Positions 25,858 to 35,628 of a DNA stretch of 64,000 nt are shown here, in pieces; the stretch's first letter is position 1; each line of letters begins with the position of its first letter. Made by a program: the position numbers and the translations under genes. Location of the stretch: positions 6,510,001 to 6,574,000 of the forward strand of contig CAUJLY010000001.1 in the NCBI GenBank assembly GCA_963281155.1, in the 5' to 3' direction. Under the pieces are notes generated by a model. That model saw nothing but the letters and a program-made list of their open reading frames with translations. It was not told where the DNA came from and made no database searches. Origin of the DNA: Rhabditophanes sp. KR3021. Its lineage: Eukaryota > Nematoda > Chromadorea > Rhabditida > Alloionematidae.

Positions 25858-27611
25858 ATGTTTAATTCAAAAAGGAAAATAAAAGTAGTGGTGTAAAATA
25901 TTATTTTATTAAATAGAAGCAAGACCGTGTGAGGGAAATATTATTATGTTTGTAAAATTAATCAAGCGCTTTGTCACTGTGTGGAGGTGCTATTTATTCT
26001 GTGGCATAGGGTAAGAAGATAACTCTTCCTAATACTTGTAACTCAGGAAATATCAAAATAAAAATCCAGTTCTAATTTTGCACATAATGACAGTGCATAG
26101 CAAGGTGTCTCGAAATGGAAGAAGCGTTGTTGTTTAAGTTTGAGGAACTAAAAGGGGGTATTACCTTTGATGTGGCAATGCCTTGTAACTTTTCATATAT
26201 CATTCTAAATCTGGTTTATGATATTATAGAACTCCATTAACAGCGCTATTTATGGCATTTAAAGAACCAAAAAAGAATAATGTGCATATTTATTTATCAG
26301 TTAAGTTATATTTTCATAATTTGGACCTTCGCTCAATTATTTATTGCTCCAGTGTGGCTCCAATAATTTAAATTACGTACAATTGGATGAATTAAATGTA
26401 CGACAATACACTTTTAGATGAGTTCAAAACATTCATGTGTATTCTTGAGCTTGTTAAACATTGTCTCATTCATTTACTTATGCTTAACTTATTAATATCA
26501 TATCATTTTGAAAGATACCATAATAAATTGAGTATCGTTAATCATTCGCATACACATTATTATAAATGATGGTATAACATTTTCAGTACAAATTTGTGCT
26601 TTTTCATGATACCATTATCTTCTGCTATTGTTGCAAATATTCCGTGTAATGACAATTTACTTGCATTTGTACATATAAATGACAATGTAAAAAGCGAATT
26701 ATAAGACTTTAAAACTACTACAAAATAAAAACTTATTAAGCGACAAAATATCAAATACAAAAGAAGATATTTTGAGTTATTGCATTCGAATTTATTAAAT
26801 AATATGTTACCTAAATAAATAATAAGTATTTCAACGACAAATTGTTATTTTTGAAATCATGACATTTTAATAACACTAATGTAACAAAGAAATTAACGAT
26901 GTTTGTTTATGAAGAAATTACAAGACACTTTTTTGTAGTTGATGCATTGTAAAAGAAAGGATTTATAATTCTTGCAACTGAAAGATTGCACGACTCGTTG
27001 GCTAGAAGCCAGTATCAAAAAATTAATATACATACATATTATTGATATCTATTAAGAGTATTTTCACTTGTTGTAAATAAAAAAGAAAATTATTTGGTCA
27101 TATTATTAGAAGTCATACATATTTGTTTGTTTAAATGATGCTTTGTTCCAGAATACACATTTATTTATACGTACTTTGACCCAATTAAAAGAAGATGTTT
27201 CGGTGCAAACTACATGCTTAAAATCACCAGATTTAAATAAATAATTAATTAAAATGTTCCCACCAAACTTGAATAGTATACAGTGATGTGAGTAAGGTAT
27301 TTATGCACATTTTTACATGTATTTGATTAGAGCTGTAGTTGTAGCGAAGCTGCATCAGGTAATGTTCAAAAGACAGATACTTTTATCAGGGTAGTACCCT
27401 TTAATGCTGACGCTTTGGTCGGTTAATAAAAAAGTAAAGATGTCTTAATCACGCCATTCAACAATCAGAAGATTTATTTGAAACTAAATATGCTAAAGAC
27501 ACCTTTGGACTCTATTTGCATCCTACATGTTCAGCCTACAATATACTTTTTGAAACCTTTATAAGCAAATTGTATTTCTCCAAATTGTTAAAGTTTTGAT
27601 AATTATTCATC
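25858..27611. other. intergenic, one doubtful 41-codon ORF
   Basis: Divergent spacer between receptor B and the desaturase, 1.75 kb. The only candidate is an ATG frame at 26115-26240 on the + strand, opening M-E-E-A-L-L-F-K, with no recognised family. Otherwise A+T-rich with no repeat noted. Confidence 0.45.
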
Positions 27612-28727
27612 ATGTCTACTATTACCTTAACTAAAACTAAGGTGACTGCACCATCAAATGAGCAGTATTTGACTGCCGCAGAAGACGAAATTAAACAAAT
27701 GAATGAGGAAGCTAAAAACAAAGAATATAAAGTAGAAATTGTATGGAGAAATGTTATTTTACTGTCAGTCTTTCATGTCTTGGGAGCTATAGGACTATAC
27801 CATTTTATTTTTGACGTAAAATGGGCAACAGTATTATGGTCAGTAGCTTGTTGGGTTATATCTGGATTAGGAATTACAGCAGGTAAATTTATACGAATGA
27901 ATCTTCCTAACATAATAAATTTAATTATTTAGGAGCACATAGATTATGGAGTCATAAATCGTACCGTGCTAAATTACCTCTTAGAATCGCCTTAATGATT
28001 TTCAACTGCATGGCTTTCCAACTATCGGTATTAGAATGGTCCCGCGATCACAGAGCTCACCATAAATGGACTGACTCAGATGCTGATCCTCACAACATTT
28101 CTAGAGGATTCTTCTTCTCTCACATCGGCTGGATCATGGTTAAAAAACATCCCCAAGTTAAAGCAAAAGGAAGTCAATTAGATATGAGTGACTTGGAAGG
28201 TGATGCCGTACTTGTTTTCCAAAGAAAATACTACTTCCCTCTTTACATTTTCTGGTGCTTTATTTTCCCAACATTTGTAGCTGTTCATTTTTGGGGAGAA
28301 TCTGCATATTTGGCTCTTTTAACTGCCGGTTCATTCCGTTACATATGGACTATGAATGCAACATGGTGTGTAAATTCCTGTAAGTTTACACATTTACATC
28401 TATTTTTGCAACCTTTACCCAAACAATTTAATAACTGTTTTCATTTTAGTTTCACACATGTTTGGTTGGCGTCCATATGACAAAACGATTACCCCAACTG
28501 ATAATGCATTTACATCGATAATTGCTATTGGCGAAGGTGGACACAATTACCATCACACTTTCCCTCAAGATTATAGAACAAGTGAGCTCGGTTATCAATT
28601 AAATATTACAAAACTGTTCATTGATGCAATGTATTATATCGGCCAAGCTTATGATTTAAAAACAGTTAATGAGGAAGTTATTGCAAGGCAACATGCCAGA
28701 AAGGGCAAAGATGCCAGAAGTCATTAA
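27612..28727 (+). CDS. delta-9 acyl-CoA desaturase
   Basis: An ER membrane di-iron enzyme that inserts a cis double bond at carbon 9 of stearoyl- or palmitoyl-CoA, using cytochrome b5. Three exons, 27612-27882, 27933-28379 and 28450-28727 (introns 50 and 70 nt), give about 331 residues. All three histidine boxes are present: H-R-L-W-S-H just after the first junction, H-R-A-H-H near residue 140, and H-N-Y-H-H near residue 270. The usual N-A-T-W-x-V-N-S stretch precedes the last intron. Hydrophobic pairs lie at about 40-85 and 185-225. The length matches the family. The N-terminus is short and polar, as in the nematode FAT-5/6/7 group, but I cannot assign the paralog. A polyadenylation signal lies at 28789. 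Confidence 0.95.
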
Positions 28728-28788
28728 TTGTGTAACAGTTAGCACTATTTTGTAGCATGTATTTAATAATTCGCATTAATATATTTAA

Positions 28789-28794
28789 AATAAA
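28789..28794 (+). terminator. AATAAA polyadenylation signal, desaturase
   Basis: Hexamer 62 nt after the desaturase stop, in the 157-nt gap to the converging lipase gene. Confidence 0.6.
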
Positions 28795-28862
28795 ATCATT
28801 TCGACTAAGCTTGCACTTGAAATACACTCACTTGGACTAAGTTCATATTTTAAAGAAAAGAT

Positions 28863-28868
28863 TTTATT
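28863..28868 (-). terminator. AATAAA polyadenylation signal, lipase-like gene
   Basis: TTTATT on the + strand, 16-22 nt past the lipase stop at 28885. Confidence 0.5.
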
Positions 28869-28884
28869 ATTATTAATTATTAAA

Positions 28885-30176
28885 TTACACGAAAATATCT
28901 TTTTTACAACCAGATTTCAAATAATCCTCGATCTTTACGCCGAAATATGTAAAGTGATCGGCAATATCCCCTCCGAGTAAATTACGGCACTTGTGATCTT
29001 CGGAATTTTCGCAAATATCAAAGTCTTGATCGTTATCATCATAATGGACAGCATATCTGTAATGATATGGCTGTTTCTCATTAGCAGCATTGGTAAGCAT
29101 ATTGCCTGAAATATCAACGCAAATTAAAATAATCTTAAAGCCAAAATTTAAGGGACTAATTATCAACAGTCTCTTTAGAACATTTAGACATTTGTAAGTA
29201 AATTACCTTCTGGATCTAGAATAGCAGGTGTATTTGCTACCAAATCTTTTCTATTAACGACACGATAACGGAATTGAATGTGTTTTTCAATACTTTTAGC
29301 AAACAGATAGTTTGAACCTCTTGGTTCTCCAAAAGTAACTAAACGAATCTTCTCACTTGGAATCATAGTTTTATTGGTCATGTATAAAGCTGTCATTGAA
29401 GCTAAAGAACCACCGATTCCATGTCCAGTGATCCAAAGTCTGTAATCGGGATATTGTTTAATCAAACTCTTGATGTCAGTCATTAATTCTTCGACGAATA
29501 ATCTTTGGAAAGCAGTATAGAAATAACTCATTACACCTGTTCCGTAACTGAAATTTTGCCAAGCTCCAAATTGAGAGGCAATGCTATGAATGAATTCTGT
29601 GAACATTTGCTTGTCGAGAGTATTAGCTCCCCGGAAGATCAAATACAATGCTTTAGCTTCTGAAAATTAATTGTTACTTAAATATTCGTACACTTAACTT
29701 ACCTTTTGAAACAGCTGTTAATCCACCACATTTGTTTTTGGAACTATCACATTCAACATTAGCAAACTTAGAAATCTTTACGTCTGGTCTTGAATTCTTG
29801 ATACATTTTTCGGGCTTATCATGCTTGGAGGCTAATACAAGAGAATAAAGACTACGTCCTAATTTTGTGGTATATCTTTTTCCCTTTGCTAGTGGAGCTA
29901 CAGTTGGGCATTTGAAGGCATCTTTACTGGCGTAAGCGGATGAAGCTGGACATACCAGAGGTCCAGTGCAGCTTTTGGTATCAATGCACCATCTAAAATA
30001 AATTAATCGGATTTAAAAATGTTTACTTGCCTACAATGCTCTTTAAATGCGAAAATATTGATATGTGAATCTGCACATTTGGCACAGTCCTTTACATCAG
30101 AACAAGCATTTACCATCCCAGCATTAGCAGTGCTTATGGCCGCAGCTACTAGAATTAATTGTAATAGACAGATCAT
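28885..30176 (-). CDS. secreted class 3 lipase-like protein lacking the nucleophile serine
   Basis: Four exons join in phase: 30176-30031, 29992-29703, 29659-29207 and 29105-28885, giving 369 residues. The first intron has a GC donor (GCAAGT). Residues 1-20 form a signal peptide (M-I-C-L-L-Q-L-I-L-V). A Cys-rich PSI-like segment (C-A-K-C, C-R-W-C) follows, then a linker and the alpha/beta-hydrolase core. The core has the strand L-Y-L-I-F-R-G-A, an elbow reading W-I-T-G-H-G-I-G-G, an acidic site in R-K-D-L-V-A, and the C-terminal D-H-F-T-Y-F-G that normally holds the catalytic His. Active class 3 lipases have G-H-S-L-G-G at the elbow, so the serine is a glycine here (codon 29418-29420). Architecture matches the nematode secreted lipase family. 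Likely non-catalytic, perhaps lipid-binding. It lies 334 nt downstream of the VWA-like gene on the same strand. Confidence 0.88.
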
Positions 30177-30509
30177 TGTACCTTTTAAAAAATACTTTTA
30201 GCACAAAATGAATAACCAAATGACTTTTGTAAAATTGCCTTCTTACAAATAAAATGACTTTGACCTCTTTTCACAAAGGCATTAATTACACTTAATGTGG
30301 GTCAACATTCGAAAGAATTAATGTTGTGTCTATCTATAATTTGTCATGTTATTTGATCATTTTAAAATCACCTTATACGAAACAACAATGCCTTGCTTTT
30401 AATTGTTGTCGTGTGTTGTCATTTTCATTTGTTTTTAATTAAACTACATAATTTTGTTACACTTTTATTTCTATTTTAAAGGAAACATTTAAATTTAAAC
30501 TTTTGAAGG

Positions 30510-31524
30510 TTATTTCTTTAAGGAATCCACGAATGTGTCTTTTTTCTTGTACTGAGCTAATTTTTTTCGAAACCAACAATCGTATAGATAAGCTAAGATT
30601 CCTGACAAAACACCTGCACAAAATACCAATCCGCCGATCACAAATTCCGACATGTCTATAAAAAAGTTAATTATACCTACTTATGAATAAAAGGTAATTA
30701 CGTTCTAGGGCGTACAGATATCGCCTTATTTTCATAACTTCGCCATACTGGAATAATTTTTGTTGGTTTGTTAGTGCCGGGCACGGTTTGATAGATTCTA
30801 ATAAATCATGAGTTTCATATAAAGAAATTCTACCTATATTATCTGTTACCTTCGTGACCATCTAAATTAAATTATGTTGGTAGTAGGTTGTTTAAGGTTT
30901 ACCTTTGCTATATCTTTTTGGGAGCCTTTTTGATCATTATATAATAATTGAACTACTCTTAATTGAATAAATTTAGAGTGCAAAGCTTTATCAACAAAAC
31001 GCAGCAATACTTTATCTTCAGTGAATCGAACTGAATCAGTAAAAAGAAGGATAAAATTGCCTACTTCCTCAGTCGCTTTGCTCATCATCTGTTCGGCGAT
31101 TAAAAGAGCGTGAGTGTAAGCGTGATTTTTTTCCTCTTCTGTATACAAAGATAAAACTCGTAGGTCATCATCAATTTCAATAGGTTGAATAGGATCAACT
31201 ACATCATGAAACACTAAATCCTTGGTAATAAATTTTATGTTTAATGTGTAATTTTTCCATCTACAATCTTCAATCGATGTGTCTATTATTCGTTCCACAT
31301 TTTCGAAATGGTTGAAACCAATTTTAAATAAAGGAATTATGAATATATTCCATCGAGCACAAAGTCCAACTGTAGTTAGGCAATTAAATATGTAATAACA
31401 TAAAAAACATACGTCTACAATGTTTCTCATCATCACTGTTTTCAATTATATAATCTTCTTGGCTGCTAGATTCAGCTAACAATAATTGAAATGAAATAAC
31501 CAAGATAAATATAAACTTGATCAT
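30510..31524 (-). CDS. type I membrane protein with VWA-like ectodomain, unknown family
   Basis: Four exons join in phase: 31524-31413, 31369-30903, 30861-30702 and 30655-30510 (introns 43, 41 and 46 nt), giving 294 residues. A signal peptide at 1-20 (M-I-K-F-I-F-I-L-V) is followed by an ectodomain of about 210 residues, a single membrane helix (G-G-L-V-F-C-A-G-V-L-S-G-I) and a short Lys-rich cytoplasmic tail ending S-L-K-K. The central ectodomain strand F-I-L-L-F-T-D-S-V, preceded by a helix and followed by helical segments, resembles a von Willebrand A fold, but no complete MIDAS (D-x-S-x-S) is visible. I do not recognise the family. The tail's terminal di-lysine-like end could suggest ER retrieval. 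Same strand as the lipase-like gene, possibly co-transcribed. Confidence 0.75.
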
Positions 31525-32128
31525 GGTGTAGACAAAATAACGAAAATGAATTTGCAGTTGTATTTTGTCAACAGTTTCAATTTATCAATAAATCATAATA
31601 GGATTAAAAATTGAATCATCAAGTACTTACTTGGTTTACATGAATAAAATTAATAATAATTCAGAAATTAAATATAGTTGTTGCAATTCGAAAATTTAAA
31701 ATAGTTGTGACAATTCAAAAACTAAATGTAATTTTTACAACTCAAAAATTAAATATATTTGCTGATAACTGTAAAACATTTTGTTTTTACAAATGCCTCG
31801 GATTTTTGTTGACTCGGCAAGTTCTTATTTCTTTATTTCAACTTGCTTAGTCTTCAATGAACATATCAGAGCATCTATATACAAATTGGTCATAACTGAA
31901 GCACTGATGAAAACATTGGTCGTAATTAAAGCATAGATAAGTTAATGTCTTTAATCTAAGCACTGCCATGTTCTTATCAAACAGTTCACGTCATTACTAA
32001 AATGTAAGCAATTCGTTGCGTCTTGTTTTCTTTACCCTTTTTATCATTTGACACAGATAGATCGATTGACTAGTATGATAGTATATAAAATGCAGATCAA
32101 GTAGAGTGTACTCTTGTTTGTTGCAATA
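31525..32128. other. divergent spacer with short tandem repeats
   Basis: Lies between the VWA-like gene and receptor C, which point away from each other. It holds a 27-bp tandem repeat at 31661-31768 and a diverged pair of about 29 bp near 31885-31940. No coding signal. Confidence 0.5.
31661..31768. repeat. 27-bp tandem repeat, four copies
   Basis: Units start at 31661, 31688, 31715 and 31742, each opening TC(A/G)(A/G)AAA(A/T)(A/T/C)TAAA and ending near TTG or TAC-AA. The exact 27-bp spacing supports a true minisatellite. Confidence 0.7.
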
Positions 32129-33508
32129 ATGAATTTTAAGAACAATTCAAATAGTAAGTATTAATTGACTTCATCTAATAATTTGTATGTTTTAGATTCG
32201 AATGGTAAACAATTAGGCGAATGTTCTGTTTGTCACGCTCCAGATTCAGCTTCATATCATTTCAAAGGCTTAGTCTGTCCCAGTTGTAATGTAAGAATCA
32301 CTCATTATAAGATGATCATGGCAAAATTTTAGTCGTTCTTTAGGCGAACAGTTTCATTAAAATGCAATTATCAATGTGCCCATGATAAAAAATGCCAAAT
32401 TTACTATTCTTTGCGAATGCTTTGCAAGAGCTGTCGCTTTCAAAAGTGTCTGAATGCAAATATGGATGCTTCTTGTGTCCAGAAACCACGAGGAAAATAC
32501 TCAAATTCCAACAAGAATGCTACGGACCCCAATAAGAGTAGTGTATCGCCATCATTAGACGGAAGTGAAAGGAGTAAGAAGAATATTTACGATGCACTTC
32601 GAATAAATTCAATCTCAAGCGTGGAGTCCAACTTCTCAGATGTTCTAGACAATATTTCCTTTCAAATAAAGAAGAAATTAACGTGCGAAGAATTCTTAAA
32701 CACATTCGTAAACATGGAAATCATGTCAGAAAAGAGAAAGAAAATTATACAAGGAGCAAATCCCTTATCAGCTTTGACTCATTCTGGATTGAATTACGAA
32801 ATTGATAAATCAGTGGAATTAAGAGGGTTCACTTTTCAAGGATTTAATTCTGTTGTTCGGTGCATTACCTTATTGACTTTTGACTATGTGATCTCAATGC
32901 CTTATTATGACGAATTTAGCGATGCTGATAAGTTTGCAATTTTTAGATATACTTTCTTTGTGTTTTGTATCTTGGATTCAAGTTTTTTGACGATGAAAAC
33001 TAAATATCATGAACGTGGACTATTTGTTTGCTTTGATGGAGCTTGTACTAGTGTTTATGACGACAGTTATGGATGGGAAAGTGAAGGTGTTACAAAGAAG
33101 GAAGATAAAATTAAGTTGATGCAACCAATGATTACGGGATGGTTTGACAAAATAGTAATTCCAATGGCTGAGCTAGATATGAAAACATGGGAGTTTGCGG
33201 CTTTCAAAAGTTTAGCCATCTGGGACTTGTGCAAGTCAGAACTTTCTGCAGAAGGAAAGAAACTGGCTAGGGAATTTCAATCAGCACTAATCACTGGCTT
33301 ATCCAAACAATACAAAACAGAAGACGATAAAGCTTCTCGAATCGGCAAGATGATTCTGAATTTGACTGGATTACATGAAGTAACCAAAATTACTGTCGAA
33401 ACTTATTTCCACTTAGATGTGTTTAATTTAGTGGAAGTCGATGTTGTTATTAAGCAATTATTATTTGGGCAAATTATGACGGAAGAAAATAAAGAGGAAA
33501 ACAAATGA
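32129..33508 (+). CDS. nuclear hormone receptor, nematode supplementary type (receptor C)
   Basis: Three exons, 32129-32153, 32196-32290 and 32333-33508, with introns of 42 nt each, give 431 residues. Both zinc fingers are intact. The first starts C-S-V-C-H-A and ends C-P-S-C-N; its recognition helix continues S-F-F-R-R-T-V after the intron. The second is C-N-Y-Q-C, then C-Q-I-Y-Y, then C-K-S-C-R-F-Q-K-C-L. A basic P-R-G-K follows, then a variable hinge and a helical ligand-binding domain with F-D-Y-V-I-S-M-P-Y-Y and an acidic C-terminus. As in receptor A, an intron interrupts the P-box. The ATG lies 20 residues before the fingers. It is the most conventional of the three receptors here. A polyadenylation signal lies at 33553. 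Confidence 0.93.
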
Positions 33509-33552
33509 AACCACTATTTAATAAAAATAAGATTAAATATTAAACAAAATTA

Positions 33553-33558
33553 AATAAA
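33553..33558 (+). terminator. AATAAA polyadenylation signal, receptor C
   Basis: Hexamer 45 nt after the receptor C stop. Confidence 0.6.
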
Positions 33559-33667
33559 ACACAATTAATTTTCTTTTATTTGTATAATTCATGTCAAGTC
33601 ATTGGATATAAAACAGTTAATTAAACTTTCTCGCAAAGTGTGATAGTTTGGGCCTATACTTTGCTTA

Positions 33668-34240
33668 TTATTTGAAATTTTTATCAATTTTATTTTTATT
33701 AGTTTTTATAGAGTTGTCAGGTTTATTTAGTTTGTCGATCACATCTGGATCCAGGCGGATAATATTAACAATACCAGCTTGCCTTTTACACTCTTAGAAC
33801 CCCTATCAGGAGGCATTATAACCTTTGGAGTTTTTTCAAAGCAGTTTTTGTATGCAACCTAATCTGCCCTGTAGTTGTTTTTGAATTCGGGAACAACAAA
33901 ACTATTGATAGGAGTTGTTACTATAACCCCCTTTGTTCCAGGCGTATTGGTTTTCACTGGAATAATGTTTTTCAGTTCAACTTGCTTCTTTACATTTTTG
34001 TTTTTGATTAATTTCTTCTTGTTTGAGCGATATCCTTCGTTGCTTCTCTTAGAAGAACTTGAAAACTTCACGTTCTCAACTTTACCATGTATTGGCCAGA
34101 AGTACTTTTATTTAGACGAGGTTAATACTTTTGCGCCTAAGCACAACAGTTTCAAGTGGTTTCTTAGAATGCTCTTCTTTCTTGCCAATACAAGTAGGAA
34201 TTAGAAAAATGACGCACCCACTAAATAACAACACACACAT
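33668..34240 (-). pseudogene. decayed Lys-rich secreted protein gene
   Basis: An ATG at 34240 opens a signal-peptide-like run (M-C-V-L-L-F, then F-L-I-P-T-C) followed by Lys/Glu-rich sequence until a stop near 34117. Reading resumes at 34062 or so with a Lys/Asn-rich frame. That frame meets an in-frame TAG after N-Y-R-A-D and continues past it with P-P-D-R-G-S-K. It then slips one base after a short A run and continues as I-R-L-D-P-D-V-I-D-K-L-N-K to a stop at 33668. A roughly 51-nt intron could remove the first stop, but I find no donor to avoid the TAG. The composition is coding-like throughout, so a recently broken gene or a poorly assembled one is the best reading. No family recognised. 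Confidence 0.45.
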
Positions 34241-34324
34241 CAAAACATTGAAAAAAATAAAATTAAAATTTGAATTCAATTTTCACTTGTTTATTTTAAA
34301 TATTAATATATCACTTAAAAATTG

Positions 34325-35164
34325 TTAATATGGAATGATTTCACCATCTCGATCAGTGAATTGTCCGGATCTTTCGAAGTTCAGCTTATTGTTGAAGGTA
34401 TTCAAAATGGCAGAAACACTTTCTTCGGGAGATAATTGTCCCTTTTCTCCTCCCATATCTGTTCTCACCTAAAAATGAATACTACTAAGTTAAGTTGTTA
34501 TTTTTACTTACCCAGCCAGGACAGATGGCATGGATTGCTACGTGATCTGGCTTCAAGAGAATGGCAGATATTCTGACAAAATGATTCAAGGCTGATTTAC
34601 TGCCCGCATAAGGCAAGTTGATGAATTCAGTTCCAGCAATTGCGATGAATTTTTCACATTCAACTGTTGATCCACCTGCAGAACTAATATTCAAAACTCT
34701 CGATGGATGGCTTTCGGAAGCTGTCTTTTTGAGTAATTCTTTGAAGGCCTTAAAATAAAGTATTACAAATTATTTAAAACTAAACATACCCCTAAAACAA
34801 GAACGGGTCCGTTAAAGTTTGTGTCAATGATTTCAGCCATCACTTTTCTTGCTGTTCCTAAAAACTTGGTTCCTTCAGTGTTAAATACTCCAGCATTGTT
34901 AATTAAAACTTGAAGACCTTTCTCCTTGACGATAGCCTCGACTTCTGTAACAGCGGAAGAAATGGTGTCGTCTTTAGTGACATCTAATGTGACTAAACGA
35001 ATGTTCTTGTGAGTTTCAGCTAATTCATTCAAAGCTTTAGCTTCAGATGGATTTCTGCAAGCAGCGATGATGTGGTCGACATTCGAGTCTTGGGTTAATT
35101 GCTTAACGATTTCAAAACCAATGCCTCTGCTAGCTCCAGTAATAAGGTAATTCAAAGTTGACAT
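34325..35164 (-). CDS. short-chain dehydrogenase/reductase, sniffer/carbonyl reductase-like
   Basis: A cytosolic NAD(P)-dependent oxidoreductase with Rossmann fold. Three exons, 35164-34790, 34748-34512 and 34468-34325 (introns 41 and 43 nt, all phase 0), give 251 residues. The cofactor loop T-G-A-S-R-G-I-G lies near residue 9, N-N-A-G near 90, the catalytic Ser in N-I-S-S-A-G-G after the first intron, and the catalytic Y-A-G-S-K near 165. A C-P-G-W turn precedes the second intron, and a V-R-T-D-M-G-G motif follows it. These are the classical SDR landmarks in the sniffer/C-factor subgroup, which includes many nematode members. The substrate cannot be told from sequence. Confidence 0.93.
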
Positions 35165-35628
35165 TATTGATTCTGAAAGAAATTAGATGAACGTGGCTAA
35201 ACCTATCAATGATAAAATGATACAATTTACAGCTTTTATGTGGTAACTTTTGTAGCTACTTTGTGGCTGGTGTAACATTTTCTTCTGTCATACTAACTTT
35301 GACGATGCTCAATGATCCTAACACTATTATCGTTTGACTGTTGGTACGAAATATACTACAAATATAACTGAAATAACATAACCTGGTTTTATTATTAAAT
35401 TTGAATGTCAACCGGATAAATATGTTAAAACTTAGGAGAATTCGTTGCAAATTAAGATTCGTGAAAGCAAAGTTGAATTATATAAAAAGATTGTTTTCGA
35501 GAGGAATCTTAGAATCTATTTAAAGAAGTCATTTAACAAATGCACTTATTATATAATTTCAACATGCAAATATATTAATATAGTTTATCTAATTAACAAT
35601 AAAAGAATATGTATATACACTCTAATAA
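35165..35628. other. intergenic, no gene seen
   Basis: 464 nt between the SDR start and the LYST 3' end. A minus-strand hydrophobic open frame (35450-35256) looks random. Confidence 0.5.

Noticed and set aside
26115..26240. 41-codon ATG frame in the spacer before the desaturase
   Set aside because: Too short, isolated and unlike any family I know; mentioned only in the spacer entry.
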